Notes: generated by a model not told the origin, from the sequence alone. A stretch of 58,219 nt of DNA from Pasteurellaceae bacterium 15-036681 (GCA_002002485.1 MQVI01000012.1:1-58219); one strand, 5' to 3'; positions 37,908 to 45,386 are shown, counted from the stretch's first letter. Numbers and translations: made by a program.

Positions 37908-39047
37908 TTATAGCTCTTCTTCGTTGAATTCGCTCTCTTCAAAATCCACTTCTTCAACATCGCTATCTGTATCACGATCTTTAGGTGATTCTGCAATGAA
38001 AGGTGCTTCTGGATTTGCCATCGCAAGTGCGCGAATATCTTGCTCGATTTTATCTGAAATTTCAGGATTCTCTTTTAACCATTTTACTGCGTTATTTTTA
38101 CCTTGGCCGATCTTTGTGCCTTCGTAAGAGAACCATGCGCCAGATTTCTTAATAAAACCATGTGCTTCAGCAAGAATGAGCAACTCACTCATACGTGAAA
38201 TACCTTGACCATACATGATGTCAAATAATACTTCACGGAATGGCGGAGCAACTTTGTTTTTAACGACTTTTACTTTGGTTTCGCTACCGATAATTTCATC
38301 ACCGTCTTTCACCACACCAGCACGGCGAATATCTAAACGCACAGAAGAGTAGAATTTAAGTGCATTACCACCGGTAGTCGTTTCTGGGTTACCGAACATT
38401 ACACCAATCTTCATACGGATTTGGTTGATGAATACCACTAAGCAGTTAGTGTTTTTAATGTTAGCGGTTAATTTACGTAACGCTTGTGACATTAAGCGTG
38501 CTTGTAAGCCCATATGAGAATCACCCATATCACCTTCAATTTCAGCTTTTGGTGTTAATGCCGCTACAGAGTCCACGATGATTACATCAACAGCGCCAGA
38601 ACGAACTAACGCATCACAAATTTCTAACGCTTGTTCACCATTATCTGGTTGTGAAATTAATAATTCACCTGTATTTACACCTAAGTTACGTGCATAAACT
38701 GGGTCTAAAGCGTGTTCTGCATCGATAAAGGCACAGGTTTTACCGGTTTTTTGTGCTTGCGCGATTAAAGATAAAGTCAGGGTTGTTTTACCTGATGATT
38801 CAGGCCCGAAGATCTCAACGATACGGCCCATTGGTAAACCACCAATACCTAACGCAAGGTCTAAACCGATAGAACCTGTTGATACTGCTTCAATATCTAA
38901 AGTTTGTGTATCACCCAGTTTCATAATTGAGCCTTTACCAAATTGTTTTTCAATTTGAGCAAGAGCTGCACTCAATGCTTTCTCTTTGCTTTCTGGATCA
39001 GTTTGTTTTACTACCGCAGGTGTATTTTTAGATTTCTTCTCAGCCAT
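37908..39047 (-). CDS. recA: Recombinase RecA
   Basis: RecA forms filaments on single-stranded DNA, drives homologous recombination and triggers LexA self-cleavage. I choose ATG 39047 (379 residues) because AAGGAAAG lies upstream. A longer frame to 39098 is not supported. Walker A is GPESSGKT at 81-88, about 15 residues later than in E. coli, because the N-terminus is longer and Lys-rich. Other motifs are the KSALxxAL-like start, [20 protein letters not shown] (loop L1) and [23 protein letters not shown] (loop L2). The acidic C-terminal tail is present. A single SOS box lies upstream. Confidence 0.98.
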   Translation of the reverse strand: MAEKKSKNTPAVVKQTDPESKEKALSAALAQIEKQFGKGSIMKLGDTQTLDIEAVSTGSIGLDLALGIGGLPMGRIVEIFGPESSGKTTLTLSLIAQAQKTGKTCAFIDAEHALDPVYARNLGVNTGELLISQPDNGEQALEICDALVRSGAVDVIIVDSVAALTPKAEIEGDMGDSHMGLQARLMSQALRKLTANIKNTNCLVVFINQIRMKIGVMFGNPETTTGGNALKFYSSVRLDIRRAGVVKDGDEIIGSETKVKVVKNKVAPPFREVLFDIMYGQGISRMSELLILAEAHGFIKKSGAWFSYEGTKIGQGKNNAVKWLKENPEISDKIEQDIRALAMANPEAPFIAESPKDRDTDSDVEEVDFEESEFNEEEL

Positions 39048-39127
39048 AATGCTTTCCTTTATCTTACTTTTATTTGTTTCGACTGAATGATACTTCACTC
39101 AGTAATTGTTCGGATTAACTGTATATT

Positions 39128-39155
39128 ATTATACTGTTAAGCTATACAGTTGCAA
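39128..39155 (-). promoter_or_regulatory. recA promoter with LexA (SOS) box as spacer
   Basis: On the minus strand, -35 TTGCAA (39150-39155) and -10 TATAAT (39128-39133) are separated by exactly 16 bases. Those 16 bases are the SOS box CTGTATAGCTTAACAG (39134-39149), a perfect CTGT-N8-ACAG. LexA bound there would cover the whole promoter. This predicts tight repression and DNA-damage induction. A second imperfect CTGT-like half lies next to it. Confidence 0.92.
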
Positions 39156-39209
39156 CTGTTTTTTTTGATTTTTTCGATCAAGCTCACAAAATTCTGATAA
39201 ATGGTAAAT

Positions 39210-39815
39210 TTAGACAAGGATCGAAGCGCTTGTAATTGGGATTGCACGCTTTAAATCAAAAGGGTTTAGTGCATTTACCATCATAATTTGCTCATAGTTA
39301 AAAATATCTTTAGCTCGAATCTCAATAAGATCAACTTTACCTTTATCAACTAATTTGCTGAGTTGTGTACCTCTTAATAAATAATGGCTTGAACTATACC
39401 ATTTTCCTTGTTTAGCAAAAAGTAAATTGCCGATAGTACAATCGCTAACGAAGCCATTGTTGATAATGATTACTTCATCAGAATGGGCTGATTTGAGTTT
39501 ATCTAGCGGCTCTCGATTACTGTACTTAAATTGGTAATCTAAGTTTTCGGTATAAACACATTGAAAACGTTGAAGAAGGCGAGGAGTATAATCAAAAAAT
39601 GAAACTTGGTATTCATCACAATTATATTCGACCTTACAGCGTATGAGATTATTACCAATATCCAAAGGTAATTTTAAACTTTCGGCTAAATCAAATTTAG
39701 GTTCTTCACCAAAATAGTCCCTAATCGCCTTTTCATAACGCTTTTGGTGATAATCTAAATTTAAAAATTGTTTATTTTTAATCGCAATGGTTTCAAACAG
39801 TGGAAATTGGTGCAT
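39210..39815 (-). CDS. Aminotransferase class IV protein, PabC-like
   Basis: The 201 residues fit the class IV PLP fold of aminodeoxychorismate lyase, which releases 4-aminobenzoate for folate synthesis. The N-terminal FPLFETIAIKNKQFLNLDYHQKRY holds the expected ETI and HQxR motifs, and EVIIINNGFVSDCTIGNLLF holds the late E/N pattern. It overlaps the end of pabB, which supports the role. I choose ATG 39815. A GTG four codons earlier is possible. It is short for the family (E. coli PabC has 269), so a different amine role cannot be excluded. Confidence 0.78.
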   Translation of the reverse strand: MHQFPLFETIAIKNKQFLNLDYHQKRYEKAIRDYFGEEPKFDLAESLKLPLDIGNNLIRCKVEYNCDEYQVSFFDYTPRLLQRFQCVYTENLDYQFKYSNREPLDKLKSAHSDEVIIINNGFVSDCTIGNLLFAKQGKWYSSSHYLLRGTQLSKLVDKGKVDLIEIRAKDIFNYEQIMMVNALNPFDLKRAIPITSASILV

Positions 39816-40785
39816 AAATTTTCTCACTCAGTTCATTATATTCATCTTCAAGTGCACTTAATGCGGTAATACCGCCACCACTACGGAAAATATAGTCTTT
39901 ACCTTGTTGTTCAATATAGCGAATAGCCACAGCACTATCGAGCTTATCTTTACCATCAAAATAGCCAAAAATCCCCGTATAGTATCCACGAGTTTGTTGT
40001 TCTACTTGTTGAATAATCTCAACGGTTTTGACTTTGGGTGCGCCACTAATTGAGCCAGCGGGTAGTAATTTCGCCAGCATTGTGCCAATGTTATTTTGCC
40101 AATCTGTATCTAACTCACCACAGATTTCTGAACTGGTTTGATAGATTGCGCCACGGTGTGTTTCAACTTTATCAAGATAGCGATATTTGGTCACTTGAAT
40201 GTTTTTGGAAACCAAAGCAAGGTCATTGCGAATTAAGTCCACAATGGTGTTGTGTTCAGTAAACTCTTTTTGTGAATTAAGAAGCTTGTCTGCTGCATTT
40301 TCTTCATTGGCGTTTATCGTGCCTTTCATCGGGTAAGAGTAGATCTTATTTCCTTCAATTTTGATAAAACATTCGGGAGAAAAGCAGACAAATTGATCGG
40401 CAAGCAGCAGTTTGTACTTGGCTTTGCTTGCCAAGAAAATCTCTTCTAGGCTGTAATTCGTGCTGATTTTTGTCGGTTGAGTTAAATTTAATAGATAGCT
40501 GTTGCCTGCTTGAATCTCTCTCTTCACCTTTTCAAAACGCATAGCATAATCTTGATATGCGACTTTTTCGGCATTTAATTCAAAAGTTTTTGTTATTTCA
40601 GATGTGTTCTGAATATTTGAAATCTGTTTTAAATCGGTTTTAAACTCAAAATAGATCCCGTTTTCTGAAGCTTCAGAAATCGGAAAAATAAGTGGCTTTT
40701 GTTGTTCGAAATCGATCACAAAAAAGAACGGCTGTCGATGTTTGCCAAAATGGTTTGCGGTTTGAATAAATGTCTGCATAGTCAT
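39793..40785 (-). CDS. pabB: Aminodeoxychorismate synthase component I PabB
   Basis: PabB turns chorismate into aminodeoxychorismate using ammonia from PabA, on the way to folate. The 330 residues are mostly the chorismate-binding domain. Key motifs are ETHRGAIYQTSSEI near residue 210, LLPAGSISGAPKVKTVEII and RGYYTGIFGYFDG, with RSGGGITALSALEDEYNE at the end. It is shorter than E. coli PabB, as is common in Pasteurellaceae, because the N-terminal domain is reduced. The pabC-like gene overlaps its end. PabA (glutaminase) is not in the window. Confidence 0.93.
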   Translation of the reverse strand: MTMQTFIQTANHFGKHRQPFFFVIDFEQQKPLIFPISEASENGIYFEFKTDLKQISNIQNTSEITKTFELNAEKVAYQDYAMRFEKVKREIQAGNSYLLNLTQPTKISTNYSLEEIFLASKAKYKLLLADQFVCFSPECFIKIEGNKIYSYPMKGTINANEENAADKLLNSQKEFTEHNTIVDLIRNDLALVSKNIQVTKYRYLDKVETHRGAIYQTSSEICGELDTDWQNNIGTMLAKLLPAGSISGAPKVKTVEIIQQVEQQTRGYYTGIFGYFDGKDKLDSAVAIRYIEQQGKDYIFRSGGGITALSALEDEYNELSEKIYAPISTV

Positions 40786-40824
40786 AATAAGCTAGGTTAT
40801 TTGTGAGCTATTATAAAACGAAAA

Positions 40825-40845
40825 CAGGGCGAATATATCGCCCTG
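40825..40845 (-). terminator. Terminator of a lost gene upstream of pabB
   Basis: An 8-base perfect stem CAGGGCGA / TCGCCCTG with a 5-base loop. On the minus strand it is followed by TTTTCGTTTT. It lies 33 bases after the stop of the truncated frame at 40878, so it looks like the terminator of that former gene. Confidence 0.7.
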
Positions 40846-40877
40846 ATGGATTTTATTGCTTCAATTTCGCTTGTAGA

Positions 40878-41024
40878 TTAGCAGAAATTTAGCTTTTCTT
40901 CAGGTTTTGTATCTTTAGGATATACAACTGCCATAGTATAAGGATTCCGACGGATTTCAATCTCGATTAACGCATTTAATGTTTTAGGAGTAACGTCTGC
41001 ACCACAATAGACTAAACAACATTA
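40878..41024 (-). pseudogene. C-terminal remnant of an unknown gene
   Basis: On the minus strand, 48 open codons between two stops read like real protein: VYCGADVTPKTLNALIEIEI, followed by RRNPYTMAVVYPKDTKPEEK and ending NFC. No start codon is present at the upstream end. It is bounded by a palindrome (41017-41034) and a G9 tract, and followed by a terminator. It looks like the 3' end of a gene whose 5' part was lost. I do not recognise the family. Confidence 0.5.
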
Positions 41025-41036
41025 TACATAATGTTA

Positions 41037-41045
41037 GGGGGGGGG
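41037..41045. repeat. Homopolymer of nine G
   Basis: Nine consecutive G lie directly after the palindrome AACATTAT-AC-ATAATGTT (41017-41034). Such tracts are prone to slippage. I find no open reading frame or promoter whose state would clearly depend on its length, so a phase-variation role is not shown. Confidence 0.8.
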
Positions 41046-41061
41046 TGAATAAAAAATGTTC

Positions 41062-41355
41062 TCATCTTGTATAAACAATACCGTCTATTGTCTTATAAGA
41101 GCTATCGCTTATATCACCAAGAAAAGAATTATTGTTGTTATAAACTCTACCGTCTTTTATCAGAACGGAATTATTTGTATCAACTAATTTTGACTTATAC
41201 GTCATTTTGTATTCAGCACCTTTGATTTTTGCAAAAGTAATTGTTGAATCTCCATCACTAAAAATAGCACCATCGTAGCTTTTTGCCTCTTCATCATTAC
41301 AAGCTGTTACAGCAAAAGCTAATAATGCAGGAATAAGTAAATTTCTCAATTTCAT
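41062..41355 (-). CDS. Small lipoprotein of unknown function
   Basis: I choose ATG 41355 (97 residues) because GAGGG lies upstream. A longer frame to 41415 is unlikely. The first 18 residues are a signal sequence ending in the lipobox VTAC, with Cys19 as the lipidated residue, followed by NDEE. An Asp at the second position after Cys would favour inner-membrane retention. Here position +2 is Asn, so outer-membrane sorting is more likely. The mature part (about 78 residues) is rich in Ser, Asn and Lys, with no domain I know. It lies alone in a decayed region. Confidence 0.75.
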   Translation of the reverse strand: MKLRNLLIPALLAFAVTACNDEEAKSYDGAIFSDGDSTITFAKIKGAEYKMTYKSKLVDTNNSVLIKDGRVYNNNNSFLGDISDSSYKTIDGIVYTR

Positions 41356-41465
41356 CTTTTTTACCCTCTTGTTGTTTCTCTTTTTAAATAAACACCTTGA
41401 CTGTTTGATCTTCATTTTCTATATAAAGATACCTTATCGAAAATGAAGTTTAAAGATTCTCTTAC

Positions 41466-41604
41466 TTTTAAGATTCGTTGCATTCATTAGTTAACCGCAA
41501 GGCTATAGATCCTACTAGTGCTTCTTTGCCGTCTGAAATTCGCATTGTGTAGCCATTAGTAAATATCCTCTGTTTAGCAAGTTTAATATTTACATCAATT
41601 TAAG
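41466..41604 (-). pseudogene. Possible second transposon-end remnant
   Basis: On the minus strand, about 45 codons stay open to a TAA, with ISDGKEALVGSIAL near the end. The DNA around it, GCACTAGTAGGA, is identical to a stretch in the TnpB remnant at 41753-41899, and the following bases are loosely alike down to ATGCAA/ATGTCAA. This suggests another, more decayed 3' end of the same type of element in the opposite direction. The call is tentative. Confidence 0.4.
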
Positions 41605-41680
41605 AATGTACAGTAATTATATTTCTGTAAAATTAAAGCTCAACGTAAATTTTAAATAGAACTACAAGTTTTTTTGAAAG

Positions 41681-41696
41681 TGTGAAGAACATCACA
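41681..41696. promoter_or_regulatory. CRP-like palindrome without a clear target gene
   Basis: TGTGA-AGAACA-TCACA is a perfect CRP half-site pair. It lies between two gene remnants. No intact gene starts within 300 bases in either direction, so it is probably a leftover from a lost promoter. Confidence 0.6.
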
Positions 41697-41752
41697 AAAT
41701 GCCGTTATTGTAGGGTTCCAATGTTTGATTCTAGCATTTTTGGGTGCATGGG

Positions 41753-41916
41753 AAACTATCATCCAAGCGTAATAAAATATTGGGGCAGAACATATCCGTA
41801 GCACTTGAAGTGAATCGCAATAGCGGTCAGTGGCAAGAATTCATCTAGAGTAGCCCACTTGTAAACAAGAGGGCACTAGTAGGAATCTCTGCACTTTAGG
41901 GCGGGGAAAATGTCAA
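41753..41916 (+). pseudogene. tnpB: Remnant of IS200/IS605-type tnpB 3' end
   Basis: A plus-strand frame reads ILGQNISVALEVNRNSGQWQ, an in-frame TAG, then SSPLVNKRALVGISAL and a stop at 41897-41899. An ALVGI-x-L ending just before a GC-rich GGGCGGGG and ATGTCAA is typical of TnpB genes that end at the right end of IS200/IS605 elements. The terminal hairpin's left arm is decayed (TCTCTGCACTTT / AGGGCGGGGA). The end TCAA at 41913-41916 supplies the stop codon of thiB on the other strand. The 5' part and transposase are gone. Confidence 0.62.
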
Positions 41917-42899
41917 TATTTACTCACCGCTGTTTGCCACGTATTTAACCACTGTTTAACTTTTTCTAGTTCAGGTTGAGTGAAGCTTAAAATAGGGTAG
42001 TTTGGCATCGTTTTGAATGCTGGGTCAACATCGGTACTGATCACAGGTTTCATTACGTTGCTATATGAAATCACTTTTTGTGATGCAGGTTGATGTAAAA
42101 ATGCTAAGAATTGCTCCGCTAATTCAGGGTGTTTGCTGTATTTGCTGATTGCAGCCACTTCAGTTTGAACGAGATGCCCCTCCTCAAAATTTGCAGCAAC
42201 ATATTTGTCGGTTTTATCGTGCCATTGGTGATAAAGCGGCGACGTTGTGTAGCTTAACACTAAATCCGATTCGCCTTTCAAAAATGCACCATAGGTTTCA
42301 GACCAACCTTTACCCACAGTTACCGTATGTTTGGCTAAATCTTTCCACGCTTGTTCAGCTTTATCGCCATAAACATTATTTAGCCAGAATAAGAAACCAC
42401 GCCCAACAGTACTGGTGCGAGGATCTTGGTAAATGACTTTAAGATCTTGGCGCTCAACTAATTCTTTTAAACTTTTTGGCGGATTTGCTAATTTTTCTTT
42501 GTCGTAGATAAAGGCATATTCACCAAAATCGAAAGGTAAGAAAGTCGCATTTTGCCATTTCTCAGCCAGTTCTAAATTTTGAGTATCAATATTGTGAGGC
42601 ACAAATAACTGTGATTTTTCTGCTTCAGGTAGCACAAAATTATCAATACCTAGCATTACGTCCGCTTTGGTTTTTTTACCTTCTAAGCGAACACGGTTAA
42701 ACATCGTTACCCCGTCTTCAAAAGGCATAAATTTCACATCACATTTGCACTCTTCTTCAAACATTTTTTCAAGCTGTGGTGCTGGGCCCCATTTTGACGC
42801 AAATGAATCGTAGGTATAAACAGTAAGAACAGGCGCTTGAGCAAAGGCTGTTGCGCTGATAAGCGCTAAAGTAGAAAGGCTAAATAGTTTGAGTTTCAT
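41913..42899 (-). CDS. thiB: Thiamine ABC transporter periplasmic binding protein ThiB
   Basis: ThiB captures thiamine and its phosphates in the periplasm for the ThiPQ transporter. The 328 residues start with a signal peptide likely cut after AFA (residue 20). LTVYTYDSFASKWGPAPQLEKMFEE follows. PFDFGEYAFIYDKEKL, QDPRTSTVGRGFLFWLN and GWSETYGAFLKGESDLVLSYTTSP are typical of the family. The C-terminus ends TWQTAVSKY, close to the normal end. The stop TGA lies in the end of a transposon remnant, and thiP and thiQ do not follow. A TPP riboswitch lies upstream, so expression should fall when thiamine is plentiful. Confidence 0.95.
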   Translation of the reverse strand: MKLKLFSLSTLALISATAFAQAPVLTVYTYDSFASKWGPAPQLEKMFEEECKCDVKFMPFEDGVTMFNRVRLEGKKTKADVMLGIDNFVLPEAEKSQLFVPHNIDTQNLELAEKWQNATFLPFDFGEYAFIYDKEKLANPPKSLKELVERQDLKVIYQDPRTSTVGRGFLFWLNNVYGDKAEQAWKDLAKHTVTVGKGWSETYGAFLKGESDLVLSYTTSPLYHQWHDKTDKYVAANFEEGHLVQTEVAAISKYSKHPELAEQFLAFLHQPASQKVISYSNVMKPVISTDVDPAFKTMPNYPILSFTQPELEKVKQWLNTWQTAVSKY

Positions 42900-42975
42900 T
42901 GAAAATTCCTTCTAAATTGTTATGTATTTATACTAGAAGGATCTAAAACAGACGGGTACAAATTGACTGTCTCAA

Positions 42976-43046
42976 ATCCCTACGCTGATATTAATCAGAT
43001 CAGGTTCTATGGGTATTTCTCAGCCTGAAAGTTCAAGCACCCCAAT
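42976..43046 (-). promoter_or_regulatory. TPP riboswitch (thi box) of thiB
   Basis: On the minus strand the conserved parts appear in order: GGGGTGC, GGCTGAGA, ACCC, GAACCTGATCTG, TAATATCAGCGTAGGGA. These are the hallmark bases of the TPP aptamer. It ends about 75 bases before the thiB start, leaving room for an expression platform. Binding of thiamine pyrophosphate should turn thiB off. Confidence 0.95.
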
Positions 43047-43161
43047 GAGAACGGATTTATTCTACTATAATCGAAATGAAAAATCGCTTAAAATATCGTA
43101 AATTTATACTTTCATATTTATCGCTATTAATATTCATGAGGGAACATACTTTACGCTAAAG

Positions 43162-43255
43162 CCTAGGGCTACACGCTCTAGGTTAAGTATAAGTTAGCTC
43201 CTTCGGAGCTACGGAGTAGCTCATTAATACTTAACCCACGGCGTGTAGCCGTGGG
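43162..43255. repeat. Matched-hairpin element, copy B
   Basis: Terminal hairpins are CCTAGGGC-TACAC-GCTCTAGG (43162-43182, one G-T pair) and CCCACGGC-GTGTA-GCCGTGGG (43235-43255). The 5-base loops TACAC and GTGTA are exactly complementary. TTAAGTAT (43183-43190) pairs perfectly with ATACTTAA (43227-43234) and encloses two overlapping hairpins, AGCTCC-TTC-GGAGCT and GAGCTAC-GGA-GTAGCTC, which cannot form together. The element lies between the thiB riboswitch and phoL. Confidence 0.9.
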
Positions 43256-43293
43256 AATATATCGATCTAATATAAATATTTAAGGATCTCAAT

Positions 43294-44358
43294 TTGAACG
43301 AAATTATTTTTACCCTTGAACCACAAGATAATGCACGTTTGCAATCTTTATGTGGACCTTTTGATGAACACCTTTCATTGATTGAAAAAAGTTTTAACCT
43401 TGTAATTGGGCGTAATGCTTTCACTTTTACCCTTCAACCAGCTGATGAAAATCACTATTCACATAAACTGTTACAGAGCAGTGCTAAACTTATCCAACAG
43501 CTTTATTTAGAAACCTCGCCGATTAAAGGCAAAATCAAAGAGCTTGATTTAGAAGATATTCATCTTGCCATTCAAGAAAGCCGAATGATGCTGCAAGATC
43601 AATGGACATCAAGCGGTGAGATTTCAATTAAAACTAAACGAGGGGTGATTAAGCCTCGTGGCGAACATCAACAAGCCTATCTACGTAATATTTTAAGCCA
43701 TGATATTAGTTTCGGTATTGGCCCTGCAGGAACAGGTAAAACCTTTTTGGCGGTAGCCGCCGCGGTTGAGTCGCTAGAACGTCAAGAAATCCGCCGTATT
43801 CTATTAACTCGTCCAGCGGTGGAAGCAGGGGAAAAACTTGGCTTTTTACCGGGGGATTTAGGGCAAAAAATTGAGCCTTATTTACGTCCATTATATGACG
43901 CATTATTTGAAATGCTTGGTTTTGAACGTGCGCAAAAGTTAATGGAGCGAAATGTGATTGAAATCGCACCGCTTGCTTATATGCGTGGCCGTACGTTAAA
44001 TGACGCTTTTATTATTTTGGATGAGAGCCAAAATACTACCATTGAACAGATGAAAATGTTCTTAACTCGTATTGGCTTTAACTCTAAAGCGGTGATTACA
44101 GGGGATGTCACACAAGTAGATTTACCTCGTAGCCAAAAATCAGGTTTAAAACACGCAATGGAAGTTTTGGGTAAAGTGGAAGATCTGAGCTTTAACTACT
44201 TTGATAGCCACGATATCGTTCGTCATCCAGTGGTTGCGAAGATTGTACAGGCTTATGATGTTTGGGAGGCAGAAGATGAAATGCGTAAAGAGCAACGCCG
44301 TTTGGAAAAATTAGCCCTTGAACAGCAGAAGATTTTAGAACAAGCAGAGCAGTTGTAA
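43294..44358 (+). CDS. phoL: PhoH-like ATPase PhoL (YbeZ)
   Basis: PhoL is a PhoH-family ATPase thought to work with the endoribonuclease YbeY in rRNA or RNA metabolism. The 354 residues have the family N-terminus and Walker A GIGPAGTGKTFLAVA near residue 145, then LTRPAVEAGEKLGFLPGDL and the Walker B region AFIILDESQNTT. The start is a TTG at 43294 with AAGGAT nine bases upstream. ybeY normally follows but does not here: a terminator and converging pflA come next. A palindromic element lies 39 bases upstream. Confidence 0.95.
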   Translation: MNEIIFTLEPQDNARLQSLCGPFDEHLSLIEKSFNLVIGRNAFTFTLQPADENHYSHKLLQSSAKLIQQLYLETSPIKGKIKELDLEDIHLAIQESRMMLQDQWTSSGEISIKTKRGVIKPRGEHQQAYLRNILSHDISFGIGPAGTGKTFLAVAAAVESLERQEIRRILLTRPAVEAGEKLGFLPGDLGQKIEPYLRPLYDALFEMLGFERAQKLMERNVIEIAPLAYMRGRTLNDAFIILDESQNTTIEQMKMFLTRIGFNSKAVITGDVTQVDLPRSQKSGLKHAMEVLGKVEDLSFNYFDSHDIVRHPVVAKIVQAYDVWEAEDEMRKEQRRLEKLALEQQKILEQAEQL

Positions 44359-44360
44359 TG

Positions 44361-44390
44361 AAAAATGCCGAGAGATTTCTCGGCATTTTT
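44361..44390. terminator. Bidirectional terminator between phoL and pflA
   Basis: A 13-base perfect stem AAAAATGCCGAGA / TCTCGGCATTTTT with a 4-base loop, and T-runs on both strands. It starts three bases after the phoL stop. Confidence 0.93.
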
Positions 44391-44405
44391 GTAAGGCTGA
44401 TAAAA

Positions 44406-45146
44406 TTAATAGTTCACCTTATGTCCGTAACTTTCAATAATCCCTTTGATATGTTCTAAAGACTCTTTAGTTGGTGGAACAACATCTTTGAGCTCATATT
44501 CAAAACCAAGGGTTTCCCATTTATGTGCACCTAAACGGTGGTAGGGAAGAAGCTCAACTTTCTCAATATTTTGCATTCCTTGAATGAATTGACCAAGTAA
44601 ATGTACATCTGCATCAGCATCTGTATAACCAGGTACCACAACATAACGGATCCAAGTGCGTTGATTACGCTTTTGTAGATAACGGGCGAAATCTAAAGTA
44701 CGCTTATTTGATACACCAATAAAATCTTTGTGGATCTCTTCGTTAAGTTGCTTTAAATCAAGCATGACAAGATCGGTTACATCTAACATCTCATCAACTA
44801 CTTCACTGTAGTTACGCACGAAACCGTTGGTATCTAAGCAAGTATCAATCCCTTCTGCTTTACACGCACGGAACCAATCGCGCACAAATTCCATCTGCAG
44901 TACCGCTTCACCACCCGAAGCAGTCACACCACCACCAGTGGCACGCATAAAGTGCTTATAGGTAACCACTTCTTTCATCAGATCTTCTACGCTGATTGTT
45001 TTACCACCTTCTAAATCCCAAGTGTCACGGTTGTGGCAATATTTACAACGCATTAGACAGCCTTGTAAAAAGAGAATAAAACGGATCCCTGGGCCATCCA
45101 CAGTGCCACAAGATTCGTAAGAGTGGTAACGAGCGAGAGTAGTCAT
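44406..45146 (-). CDS. pflA: Pyruvate formate-lyase activating enzyme PflA
   Basis: PflA is a radical SAM enzyme that makes the glycyl radical on PflB. The 246 residues carry the cluster motif CLMRCKYC with Cys30, Cys34 and Cys37, then [14 protein letters not shown] and DTNGFV, all normal for PflA. It starts with ATG. It lies downstream of pflB in the same direction, but a hairpin element and a strong dyad lie between them, so pflA expression may depend on read-through or its own promoter. Confidence 0.97.
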   Translation of the reverse strand: MTTLARYHSYESCGTVDGPGIRFILFLQGCLMRCKYCHNRDTWDLEGGKTISVEDLMKEVVTYKHFMRATGGGVTASGGEAVLQMEFVRDWFRACKAEGIDTCLDTNGFVRNYSEVVDEMLDVTDLVMLDLKQLNEEIHKDFIGVSNKRTLDFARYLQKRNQRTWIRYVVVPGYTDADADVHLLGQFIQGMQNIEKVELLPYHRLGAHKWETLGFEYELKDVVPPTKESLEHIKGIIESYGHKVNY

Positions 45147-45195
45147 TGTATATCCTTTAAATTATAAAATATTGTTAATGAATACATTTATACTA

Positions 45196-45299
45196 CCTAG
45201 CACGAGCCGTGCTAGGTTACTTAGCTAAGTCGATTTGCGACTTAATAATTCGAGCGACAAAGTCGCTCTGCTTAGTAACCCCGTACGGCTCGTATGGGG
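45196..45299. repeat. Matched-hairpin element, copy C
   Basis: Terminal hairpins are CCTAGCAC-GAGCC-GTGCTAGG (45196-45216) and CCCCGTAC-GGCTC-GTATGGGG (45279-45299, one G-T pair). The loops GAGCC and GGCTC are exactly complementary. TTACTTAG (45217) and CTTAGTAA (ends 45278) pair with one mismatch. Inside are AAGTCG-ATTTG-CGACTT and GAGCGAC-AAA-GTCGCTC, whose loops share TTT/AAA complementarity. It lies between pflB and pflA. Confidence 0.9.
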
Positions 45300-45340
45300 T
45301 GAAATATATTTATTAAAAACATTTACCAAAATTCTAACAC

Positions 45341-45386
45341 ACAAGCGGTCAGATTCTGCAAAACTTTTGCAAAATCTGACCGCTTT
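45341..45386 (-). terminator. Uptake-sequence dyad after pflB, likely terminator
   Basis: The exact uptake word ACAAGCGGT at 45341 begins a long stem. AAGCGGTCAGATT and TGCAAAA pair with the complement ending at 45386, about 20 base pairs with one mismatch and a tiny loop. It lies 22 bases after the pflB stop. Paired uptake words acting as terminators are known in this family. Confidence 0.8.

Larger units (their letters stand above)
41356..41912. other. Decayed region between the lipoprotein gene and thiB
   Basis: About 550 bases carry no intact gene. I see a minus-strand open remnant at 41466-41604, a perfect CRP-like palindrome at 41681-41696 and a TnpB-like C-terminal remnant on the plus strand at 41753-41899. 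The remnants face away from each other. thiP and thiQ, expected after thiB, are absent. Confidence 0.7.

Noticed and set aside
38060-39047. Open frames on the other strand within recA, metE, pflB and dnaE
   Set aside because: They are shadows of strongly biased real genes and have no protein features or start signals.
41037-41045. G9 tract as a phase-variation switch
   Set aside because: No reading frame continues across it in any frame beyond a few codons, and no promoter spacing depends on it.
43183-43234. Element B as a transcription terminator for thiB or phoL
   Set aside because: It lies upstream of both divergent genes and has no T-run after its stems.
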